From Amphibalanus amphitrite (lineage: Eukaryota > Arthropoda > Thecostraca > Balanomorpha > Balanidae): a stretch of 64,000 bases of DNA. Shown piece after piece: positions 12,801-22,910 of this stretch. Location: positions 1 to 64,000 of the forward strand of contig NW_024881990.1 of NCBI RefSeq assembly GCF_019059575.1, in the 5' to 3' direction. The position numbers and the translations under genes are program-made. Under the pieces are notes generated by a model. It saw only the letters and a program-made list of their open reading frames with translations. It searched no databases and was not told the DNA's origin. The first letter of the stretch is position 1, and each line of letters starts with the position of its first letter.

Positions 12801-14562
12801 CAGTGGCGGATCCAAGGGGGGGGGTCACATGGGTCATGCCCCCCCCCTTGAGGCCCGGGGGCCCAAAGACCTGCCAGGGGCACCACCGGCCCATCAGGGG
12901 TATCACAGTCCTGACAGGGGCACCACAGGACCGCCAGGGGCAACACAGGCCTAGCAGGGACACCACGGGCCTGGTGCCCCTGGGCCCTGACAGGACTGTA
13001 ACGCCCCTGACAAGCCTGAAGTGTCCCCGGCAGGCACGTGGTGCCCCTGACAGGCCTGAGGCGCCCCTGCAAGGCCGGTGGTGCCCCTGGCAGGCCTGTG
13101 GTGTCCATGGCAGGCCTGTGGTGCCCTTGCTAGGCCTCTGGTGCCCCTGACAGGCTTGTAATGCCCCCTGGAAGGACTGTGGTGCCCCTGGACCCTGACA
13201 AGCCTGAGGTGCCCCTGACAGGCCAGTGGTGCCCTTGCTAGGCCTGTGGTGCCCCTGGCAGGCCTCTGGTGCCCCTGACAGGCTTGCGGTGCCCTTGGAA
13301 GGACTGGTGTCCCTGGGCCCTGACAAGCCTAAGGTGCCTCTGACAGGCCCCGTGGTGCCCTTGTTAGGCCTGTGGTGCCCCTGGCAGGCCTCTGGTGCCT
13401 TTGCTAGGCCGCTGGTACCCCTGCGCCCGGAGAGGACTGGTGCCCCTGAAAAGTCTGAAGTGCCCCTCGGCAGGCCCGTGGTGCCCCTGACAGGCCCAAG
13501 GTGCCCCTGCGAGGCCGGTGGTGCCCCTGGCAGACCTCTGGTGCCCCTGGCAGGTCTGTGGTGCCCCTGGCAGGTCTGTGGCGCCCCTGGCAGACCTGTG
13601 TTGACTGGTGCCCCTGCTAGGTCGCTGGTGCCCCTCACAGACCTGTGGTGCCCCTGGGCCTTGACAAGCCTGAGATGCCTGGCTATGACAGGCTTGTGGT
13701 GCCCCTGATAGACCAGTGGTGCCCTTGCTAGGCCTGTAGTGCCCCTGGCAGGCCTCTGGTGCCCCTGCTACCCCTGCGCCCGGAGAGGACTATGGTGCCC
13801 CTGAAAAGCCTGAAGTGCCTCTCGACAGGCCCGTGGTGCCCCTGGGCCCTGACAGGCCCAAGTTACCCCTGCGAGGTCGGTGGTGCTCCTGGCAGGCCTC
13901 TGGTGCCCCTGGCAGGTCTGTGGTGCCCCTGGCAGGCCTGTGTTGACTGGTGCCCCTGCTAGGCCGCTGGTGCCCCTCACAGGCCTGCGGTGCCCCTGGA
14001 AGGACTGTGGTGCCCCTGCCCCTAGGGGTGCTCATGGGCCCAACAGGCCCGTTGTGCCCCTGACAGGCCTGTCGTGTATACTTGCTAGACTTGTGGTGCC
14101 CCTGCTTCCTGGCAGGCCTGTGGTGCCCCTGGCGGGCCTGTGGCGCCCCTACAAGGCCGTAGGTGCCCCTGACAGGTTTGTGGTGTCCCTGGAAGGACTT
14201 TGGTGCCCCTGACAAGCCTGAAGTGTCAAGGACAGACCCTTTAGACGCCAGGGTCAAGTTCGTCGGACTGACAACGATTTGCTTACCTGATAACGTTCCT
14301 GGTAAGTACTCACTACTCAGCGTCCACAACATATATACACATAGCACATTCATATATACTTGCTTACAATTGGTAAATGTGTTGTGGCTAAGAGTTAAGA
14401 TACTGACTAAAAATAAAAAATAAAAATAATAAAAAAACTGAAAATGGGGGCACCACCAAAATGAAGTGGACGAAATCCGTTGAGTTTTTAATTTTGGGTA
14501 TAGGTAGGGGCACCACTTCGATTCATGACCCTCCCCTTGGAGTTTTCCTGGATCCGCCCCTG
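12801..14562. mobile_element. hAT-type non-autonomous element filled with a 20-bp minisatellite
   Basis: The 8-bp duplication CGTAACGT flanks both sides (12793-12800 and 14563-14570). TIRs are CAGTGGCGGATCCA on the left and CAGGGGCGGATCCA (reverse complement) on the right, with weaker similarity further in. CAG-type ends and an 8-bp duplication indicate hAT. The interior is almost entirely a tandem array, followed by about 330 bp of AT-richer unique sequence. There is no transposase. Confidence 0.88.
12850..14230. repeat. 20-bp GC-rich minisatellite array (about 65-70 copies)
   Basis: Unit close to CAGGCCTGTGGTGCCCCTGG with many single-base variants and occasional longer units containing GGGCCCTGACAAG. 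Because 20 is not a multiple of 3 and the unit lacks stops, long open frames appear on both strands; these are artefacts. Confidence 0.92.
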
Positions 14563-14857
14563 CGTAACGTGCGCCATTGAATTGCGAATACAGGACAACT
14601 GTTTCATTGGCAATTGCGGGAAAAGGTTGTATTATCTGTGTTGCATAATCAAGGTACTGGGATGTCGCCTGGCCCTGCAATATGTTGGTGCTAGGATAAT
14701 GGTCCGTTACGTTAAAACAACCATTTATCTCATGTTTCGCCGATTTATCAATACCATAATCCTATTCCCATGTTCCCATTTTCCATAATCCTACATTGTA
14801 CACCCTCATAGCCATAATATGAATCGTTTTTACTTGTTCTATAGACACTGTCATAAG

Positions 14858-15411
14858 CAGGGTTGTGCTTGACTCATGAGTCGAGTCAGAAATTTGACTC
14901 AACTCTGACTCAAATGAGTCAGATTTGAGTCGAGTCAGATAAAATGTTGAGCTGTTGAGTTGAGTCAGAGTTGAGTCGGACAAAAATATTAAGGTGTTGA
15001 CTTGAGTCAGAGTTGAGTCAGTAAAATAACTTTTGACATTGAGTTGAGTCAAGAACATTTAGGAACATGAGTCAGCTGACTCAACTTTTTAGAAACAATG
15101 TATAGTATAAGTTTTTCATTCTCCCCCCGCTTAACAACTTAGGCCTGGCCCTGCTGCCGGATTTTTTCACCCCCCCCCCCCCCCCGCTCAACAACTTTTT
15201 TATCTGAGTCAATTTTGAGTCAACACACTTGACTCAACAAAAAATTTGAGTCAAGTTTGAGTCAACTCATATTTTCATTGAGCCGCTTGAGTCATGAGTC
15301 GAGTCAAGGGAAAAAACAGCTCCTTGTTTGAGTCAGAGTTGAGTCAGGGCATTCTGAAGTTGAATGATGAGTCGAGTCGGCAATTTTTTTTTTTAGTCGA
15401 GCACAACCCTG
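14858..15411. mobile_element. hAT-type MITE rich in GAGTC/TGACTC motifs
   Basis: Flanked by the 8-bp duplication GTCATAAG (14850-14857 and 15412-15419). The left end is CAGGGTTGTGCTTGACTCAT; the right end reads, in reverse complement, CAGGGTTGTGCTCGACT. The interior holds dozens of GAGTCAGAGTTGAGTC-type strings in both orientations and a C18 run near 15168. There is no coding capacity. Confidence 0.9.
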
Positions 15412-16814
15412 GTCATAAGAATGCTTGGAAGCCCGCGTTTGGATTAGTGAGTTGACCAGCCTACCCCAGTTTGACCCGATGGTAGAGTTGGGTGGCTCCT
15501 CTTCTTTCTGCTCCGTAGTCGACATCTGAGCCTCTTTTTATACCGATTGCCGGTTGATGGTAAACACACTCCACATGGGCCAGTCTCGCCAGTCAACAAA
15601 TTCAGCCACACTGCATACTGTCTGTGAATTCAACCATATCGCGCTGTCCACCGGCAGCGGATGCCTGTCACTGTTCACTGTTCAGCACGGAATCGAGCCA
15701 CACTGCACTGTCTATAACTAGCGACGGATGCTTGCACTGTTTGATACGCAATCAAACCACACTACACCACCCGGCGGCGGCGGATGTCCCGTTCACCACT
15801 TCGCCTAACCACTCTGCACCGTTCACCGGTTAGTCTGGTATCTGAGCACACCTTTCGCCGCGAGCTGCAGCTACACTGCATTGTCAGGCAGCTCTCGTCG
15901 CGAGCTAGAGCTGCACTGCCCCGTCAGGCCGCCGCTGATCGGGCACTGGTGCTTACTGATCCGGTGCGGTCTCGTCGCACCGCGGAGGCCCACTGACCGT
16001 GACGTTACCATGGTAATTTACCGAGCGAGTCCGTGCAGTGTGGCCGACAGACCGTGGATTGTGGGGGCTGCGCCGTGCCAGCCCTCGCCGATCGGTTATA
16101 CTTGATACAGCCCGTCAGAGGGACGGAGTGATGACCTTCACCGCGTCATCGCCAGAGATGTAGCGTGTCTAGAGGCTGGCTGGTGGTTAGAAGCATGACT
16201 GAAGTAGCTGCAGCGAGCATGCAAGCAAACAGCAAACAAGCAAATACCGAAGTAGCTGCAGCGAACATACCAAGTGGCGCCGCAGCACGCGTGCAAAGTG
16301 CGTGGTCTCAACATGACTCATGCGGCCATGCCGTTACCGCCCTGGCCCGTCGGTATAATGTAATTAGCGTTCTGCCGGATTACCTGCTGTCAGCCATGTT
16401 TGTACCGCTTTGGAAACACCAACATCAACATCCAACAGGTCACTACTAGTCAACGCTACATATCGCCTGCTTCAACTAAGCACCAGGCAGGAAGACGCTA
16501 CGTAGGTCCCCGTTCTCCATCAGCGCTCAGGAGTCGGCCATTTCTTCGGCATTCCTGCAGCTCCAGGCACCCGGCATCGGGCCGGGAAGTGTGCAGGAAT
16601 AGTCTGCGATTGTAACACGCGGCCCCGGCGGATGCGGCGGCAAATATTTGGTGTCGGTGACCGGGCATGGAGTGCGCCTCAGTCGGGTGCAGAGTGAGGC
16701 GCCGGCGGGGAGAGGAAGTGGGATGATTGGAGGGGGCGTCCCAAGGGATGCAGGGCTGTCCAAACTGTCATATGGCTGTCCCAACTCATGTGGCTGCTAT
16801 ATGACTGCCTCAGG
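15412..16814. other. Intergenic, no supported gene
   Basis: Short GC-rich open frames occur on both strands, but no splice-consistent or family-like coding sequence was recognised. Confidence 0.35.
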
Positions 16815-16950
16815 CAGGGCTGCGGAGTCGGGAGTCGGAGCTGGAGTCGTTCGTAGTCGACAATTCTGCCCGGAGTCGGAGTCGATTTTTGAAGCCGGAG
16901 TCGGAGTCGAAGTCGGAGTCACTCGAAAATCCATCGACTCCGCAGCCCTG
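16815..16950. mobile_element. Short hAT-type MITE with GGAGTCG repeats
   Basis: 136 bp flanked by the 8-bp duplication GCCTCAGG (16807-16814, 16951-16958). TIRs CAGGGCTGCGGAGTC are perfect inverted copies. The interior is repeated GGAGTCGGAGTCG. Confidence 0.92.
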
Positions 16951-18886
16951 GCCTCAGGTGTAGCAGGGCTGTCCCATCTGTGATAACCCGGCCCCAGCTG
17001 TCAAAGTGTGTGCAGCTGTCACATGGCGGCCTTCACTGCCGCAGGACTCTGTCGGTTGAGGCATTCCGCAGCGGCGGCGATAGCGTGTCAGTCGCTTCTC
17101 GGCTTCTCGCTTTCAGCAATGCCCTTGCCCTTTGTCTGCCGAGTGTTTCGGGGGCTCGGCATTATCTAGTCGTTGGGGACGAATAGTTTCGGCCATCTGC
17201 GCCTTCGCACTTCGCACCCTGCACCTTTTGTAAAGGGTAGGGGTACGAAGCAGACGTGCATGGATCTGGGAAAATGGATCTGGGATCCGATCCCACGGAT
17301 CTTAATCTCAAATCCTCGGATCCTGCTACCTTAATTAAGCATTGCCGTGAAAGATAAGACTAGCATTTTGTATAAATTGTTCAGTTTTATTTCACAGCAA
17401 GAAAAACGATCAAATTTCGTCAGTTTTCCGACGCTGCGGTAGGGACAAATAGTTCAAAAACGACCACCCTTTATTGAACCCGCCAGTAACAGACAACGCA
17501 GTCGGATGCCACGACTCCAGAGAGTTTAACTGAGCCCACTTACAACACCTTGATGTATTGTATAACCCTGCAGGTGCACTGTGCAATCTGCATAAAACAT
17601 GTGACTCCCATGTGTTACGGAGCCCGTCATCATGCCTTTGTGTGGTCTGACTGGCTAATTAAGGACACGTTCAGTCGAAATGTAACGATTATCATCTCGC
17701 GGGTGGTGGCGGCTGAAGAAAAATACATGGTAAATAATGTTGATAGCTTCATTTCTACATAGGCCAGCGCGGAAGCCTTGCGACAGTATTTTAGCCTTTA
17801 CAAACCCGCTACCCATTAAAGACGGCTGTAGCCATCTGAGCTGCTCTCCCCGGTCGTTCTAATAGAGCCCAAAAACAATTAACATATTTACACTATATAC
17901 CCACGCTGATAGAAGAAAGCCGTTCGTGGAGGGCGAGCTATTTACTGTGCCTGAGTTGCTTGCGAATGGGTGAAGCATATACGGTAATTTAGTTATGTGT
18001 AACATGCTCCTTATGATTACCTTTATAGCCTTGCATAACTTTACGAAAAGTACGTCAGTAAAAAATTTAGTTATGTGTAACATGCTCCTTATGATTACCT
18101 TTATAGCCTTGCATAACTTTACGAAAAGTACGTCAGTAAAAATGGTGATCTATGGGCAATCATTACCTACAGTTATTATTGAATGTAAAGCTTTGAAAGG
18201 ATTTATGAAGCTACGTGCTGCTTTTTCTGATACATATGCATACGAGTATAATGTGCTCCGTAAGTCGTAGTAGCCTGTGAAGAGCAGAAAGCTTAATGTA
18301 TTGCCCTTTACCTTACCAAATTTACTTGGTAGATAGGCTAAAAAAGTCAGCATCCAGCGCCCTAACTAAATACATTGTTGATTTAGGTAGTGTCCTCTGT
18401 GCATTTTCCAAATATGACGTACCGTCTCTTTCAATGTGGTGCAAAGGTACACTACGAATTAGTCCACATTCACGTTGTCGGTATATGTTAATCAACACTT
18501 GATGACTATTAATTGTTTTCCATCCCTTTGTCCGCCTTTGGTCGGCCCACCTGTGTCGTGTTTCTCCTTAGGCCGTCTTGTGCTGCAGTCCGGTTATTTG
18601 GTATAGAGCGGTGAGGACGCCCACCCGCGAGCCTGCTGCCCGGGGCGAGCACACGTGACCCCGCCCCTCCGTCAGCACCGTCCACACTCCACACCCCCTG
18701 TGTTCCGGCTGAATACAAATGGGCATCGATAGCAGGTGTTAGAACACGCCTCGCCACCCACAACGACCGCTTACCTGTCACATGTTCAGCGCCGATGCGC
18801 TGTCTTCGTGAGAAACGCATCCTGGCATGGATATATCAAACAGCATCGATGCTCCATTACTTATATCTATTTATTATTTAATATAA
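16951..18886. other. Intergenic, no supported gene
   Basis: Contains the 78-bp tandem duplication annotated separately. Open frames are short and overlap. Nothing recognised. Confidence 0.35.
17988..18143. repeat. 78-bp tandem duplication, nearly identical copies
   Basis: Copies 17988-18065 and 18066-18143 begin TTTAGTTATGTGTAACATGC and differ at one base, so the duplication is recent or is an assembly artefact. Confidence 0.95.
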
Positions 18887-18905
18887 CCAGCCCCGCGCGG
18901 GTTAA

Positions 18906-20080
18906 CCCGCGCGGGGCTGGGGTCTCCAGCCGAACGCGCGGGGCTGGGGGGGGGGGTAAATTTTACCCCCCCTGTTATCTCCCGAACTAATGGTCCGATT
19001 TGGAAAATTCAAACGCCAATCGAAAGCTCTCATCACGAACTACTAAAAACATGTACTTAATTTAAAGTTTGAGGTCAAGGTCAAGGTCAGGTCAAGGGTA
19101 CAAATTGCAAGTTTCTACAGTATCGGCCTTGCACCGTAGTTACCGAAGAATGGAGTCATGGACTGAGACTGATCGCCCAAAACGTGTTCTTAGGCTACCA
19201 TGACAATATTCGTTGCATACAATATCATTCAGAGGTCAAGGTCAAGGTCAGGTCAGGTCAGGTCAGGTCACCAAAAAACAAAATATAGAAAAGGGCATGT
19301 GCGACACATGTTTTATGGGTCATTTTACTCATAGAATTCAATAGGCACACTCAATAAGTGATATGGACCACCTCTGGATGAATTTCAGGTCGAGGTCAGG
19401 TCAAGGTCAGGTCAAGTGAGGTCAAATTTTGATGTTGGTTGTTAAGGCCTAAAAAGGTGTCTATCTGATGCAGTTTTTCACGGCGAATCGAATGGTGCTA
19501 TTTTTGTTTCCCTACGAGGTCTAGAACTTCCAAAAAAGTCATTTTTCAAAAAAAATTGTGTGTCGTGATGTCATAAAATTTTGAATAACTCCCACATTTT
19601 TGAACTGATTCTTCTAAAATTTGGTATGTCGGTGCACATAGACCACTTCTCTGACATATATTCCGGTTTTTTCGATAGACTCAAAATTTTGGATTTTATA
19701 ATGATTTTCCCAAAAAAGTCAGTTTTTTGAAAAAATTTAGGCCAAAATCCAAAATTTTCAAAAAACCGAGATAGCCATTTGATAGACAAAGTAAAATTAC
19801 GTATAACCTTTTTGTTACGTCTTGATTCCTTTAAAAATGAAGATGGTAGCGGCGTTTGAACTTTTGCCGTTTTTGAGGCGAAAATGGCGAACATGACGTC
19901 ACTAAAACGTCAATTTCTCAAAAATTTTCCGACGGATTTTGCTCAAATTTTCAGGGAACGTGTCAAATTGATGTAAGAAAAGGTACTGAAAGTTTTGCGG
20001 CGCTGAGCGCCGCCGTTTTTGAGATATCGCAAAAATTCGCGAGGGGGGGTAAAATTTACCCCCCCCCAGCCCCGCGCGGG
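18906..20080. mobile_element. piggyBac-type TTAA element A (1175 bp, non-autonomous)
   Basis: TTAA at 18902-18905 and 20081-20084. 15-bp TIRs CCCGCGCGGGGCTGG are perfect. GCGCGGGGCTGG is repeated subterminally on the left (about 18935-18946). A G-run/TAAATTTTA/C-run palindrome follows on the left (about 18946-18973), and its mirror sits at the right end (about 20043-20067). The interior has AGGTCA-half-site arrays at 19072-19097, 19232-19270 and 19391-19424. Superfamily is assigned from the TTAA site and CCC start only; Kolobok also uses TTAA. Confidence 0.8.
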
Positions 20081-21549
20081 TTAAGTAACGTTTCGCTAGA
20101 TCGTTTCGTCTAACCTTATTCTTACCTAACTGCCTACTGAGAAGTGAAAATGGATGAAGCGTTTACTACGTGCTCAACATTTTTGCCGGTGCCGGCCATT
20201 CACCGTGCCCGCCATTGAAGAGAGACGTGGCGGGTCATTGGCGCCTCGTCATCGGAAATAATTTCGGCCGATTTAGCTATCAGCATCGGCCGCCTTTCAT
20301 GTTCATTAGATATGGGCGGGACAGATAATTACATGGTTTTCGAGGGAGGTCCATTAGAGCCTCCACTTGCGCAACCGAGCCCCGAATATCGCATTGGTCG
20401 CGGTCAGTTCGTTTGGCACTGATCGCGAGACGGGAGTGGTGAATGGTCTCCGGACGGACCTCGCCCCCTCCCCTCTCAGTCAGAGATATGTACGGGGACG
20501 GGGAGGCGTTTCGGACCACCCCCGGTGCCTGGAGTGCCGATGACGTCGACCCGCTACGACTCTATCGTCGGTAATGGCTTTGGGCACGTGCGACGCCACC
20601 AGGTGTTTCGTTCCTGTGCCGCCAGGTGGCAGGGGCGGCCTGGACGGGTCGGGGTAGCATGCGACACCTGGCGGAGCGGTATCTGTCAGCTGCACTGAAA
20701 AAAATCGGGGAACCCCATTTCTTACAATCTGACACCACATACTCCAAAATATTCCTAAATTAGGCTCCGTTTTCATGATTTTAGGATGTCATGGGTGTTG
20801 TGACACCCGACACGGGAGCCCCATTACCTTTTGACGCCGCAAAAATGTACATGACCCCCTTGGGAGAGGTTCGGCTAGCGAACTCCCCAAAAATTGCAGG
20901 CCAAAAAAATTGGAGTGTCGCTGAGACACCCCCGTTGAAACCCCTCTGGGGTGTTATTATCCTGGAGTGACACCCCGTGTTTTCAGCTTCAAATCCTACC
21001 GATAGATGGCGCAAACTAAAGTTAGTAAAATCGGGACCTGTTTTTCACGAATGGCTGGTGCATGTTTGGAGCTAAGGCAAAAGCGTGCATAACGTAGAGT
21101 GGCCAACTATATCATGATGATATCTAGACTGATTACCGTGTCATACGTTGGTCGTGCACACTACAGGGCGCCGCAAGGCCGCGAACGGAAAGAGTAACTC
21201 CTCACCCGGTTATAAATATAGTCTGAGATTCTCGTTCCGAAGGACATTTAATCCTCGCCGGGAGTTTTTCGGAAGTATAGGGGAGTGAAACTTCTCTGAG
21301 AGATTGCTTGCTGAAGGCGCGGGGTTCCCCGCGTGGGGGTCAGGAACAATATGGGGAGTTATATCAGAAAAATAGGGGAGTTGAGCTGCTATATTTTACA
21401 CCCTAATTTGGGAGTTTGACACCCTGTCGGGTGCTTAGGGACCAAAAAGGGGTGCTCGGCTGATATTTGAGGGGTGTCACCTGCAGTCTAACGGAACCCC
21501 ATGTGGGCCGGCGCTGACCCCCCTTTAGCGGCTGCGACTCCCCACTATG

Positions 21550-22770
21550 CACTGAAAACAATTCAACCCGCGTACAGCGAGTAAAACCTGCTGCTGGCGG
21601 GTACACCTACCCACCACCTAATTTGACACTCTACCAGCGGGTGCGTTTACCCGCATATCGCAGGCTGTCAACCCGAGTATATTGTGTACCTAACCCGCAT
21701 AGGATGGGGACTCAACCCACACACAGAAGGCAACCTACCCGTTCGCAGCGGGTACACAATCCGCACATGGCGTATTACCTGCGCTGCGTGGGTTGGGAAC
21801 TCGCTTTCTGCGAGTAAAAATATCCGCTGGTAGGGTGTCCAAATCAGCTGGAGGGTAAAGTACCCTCCAGTGGCGGCGTTCAAGGAGGAAAACGCCGCCA
21901 ACCCGCCGGGATTCGAACCCGATATCTTTGATATTGCAAACCGATGCGCTACCAACTGCGCCACAGGCGACCTGACGCAAAGCGACTGAAATGTCGGTGT
22001 ATATCAGATTAAAGTGAAGAACTGACGGCGGACTCAATACAGAAAGTAAAAAGGCTTATCTTAGACAATTGACATGAATCCGCCTAAAGTGTTTTAAACA
22101 TTAAGGAATAGTTTGGACAAATATTTCATTTGCATCGGGAAATATTTATTTATCCAGGCTTATTTTTACCAATAAAATGTGCTAAGAACGGTCTGCAAAC
22201 TTCACCACAATGCGCCAGATTCGCGGACTACAGAATATTCTGCTGAGCGTTCCAGCGAAATATTCTGCCGGCCAAGACGAGAAGGGCTGAAGCAGGCCGG
22301 CGCATGCATGGCCTTGGACCGGCGTATGCAGGCAGCGGCAGCTTCCGCAGAAAAATCCAGAAAGTCCACGTGGTCATCATGGCATGCGTGATCAAGGCAA
22401 CCTGCGTATAGCATGTCACTTACCTTGGCGCAGCGAGTTACACGATGCAAAACCTGCGTGATGCGCTTACTCCGTGGGCGCGAGTAACGCCTGCCGCCAC
22501 AACCCGCTGCGGACGAGTGATTGACCCCGCCAGAGGAGGTTTCATGTATCCGCGCATGACGGGTTGCTGTTTTACCCGAGTATAGCGGGCGTTGACACCC
22601 GTGAAGCGGGTGAAAGCTACGATGATAACGGGATGCTCTGCGAAACGCGGGAAGCTAAACGGGTAGTCAGCCTACCCGGCAGCAAAAACTCGCGTAGAGC
22701 GGGTAATTTCTTCAAAATACCCGCGATACTCGGGCCAACTCGCAATCCGCGGGTTGAATTGTTTTCAGTG
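21550..22770. mobile_element. Nested CACTGAAA element with 23-bp perfect TIRs
   Basis: TIRs start CACTGAAAACAATTCAACCC and are identical for 23 bp, flanked by TG on both sides. The interior carries many GCGGGT and ACCCGC strings, the same motif that closes the TIR, plus a tRNA-like sequence. It lies inside 20693-22910, so it inserted later. Superfamily undetermined. Confidence 0.82.
21900..21970 (-). tRNA. tRNA-Cys-like sequence or SINE head (degenerate)
   Basis: On the minus strand an A box TGGCGCAGTTGG and a B box GGTTCGAATCC are spaced as in a tRNA. The D-stem GCGC/GCGC and T-stem pair well. The anticodon loop TTGCAAT would read GCA (Cys). The anticodon stem has a mismatch and the acceptor stem pairs poorly, so it is a pseudogene or tRNA-derived repeat rather than a clearly functional tRNA. 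Confidence 0.5.
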
Positions 22771-22910
22771 TGCGTCGAAACCCTCCTGGGGTGTACGCCA
22801 AACACCCCATTTATAATAGCTCAGCGACTCCCCTCAAAACACCCCACTCGGGTGTTATTTTTGACATGACCGTCAATACCCCGTACAGGGTGTCATTTTT
22901 TCTTTCAGTG

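Larger units (their letters stand above)
20693..22910. mobile_element. Element with CACTGAAA ends, interrupted by a nested relative
   Basis: The left end is CACTGAAAAAAATCGGGG at 20693; the right end (reverse complement) is CACTGAAAGAAAAAATGACA, with TG outside both. Both flanks of the nested insertion are rich in GGGGTGT and ACACCCC strings, showing they belong together. TIR identity is only about 8 bp, so the boundaries are less certain than for the inner element. No transposase seen. Confidence 0.6.

Noticed and set aside
12769..14680. Open frames of up to 296 codons on both strands
   Set aside because: They lie in the 20-bp minisatellite, which lacks stops in several frames; the predicted proteins are repeats of GHHRPARGT or similar.
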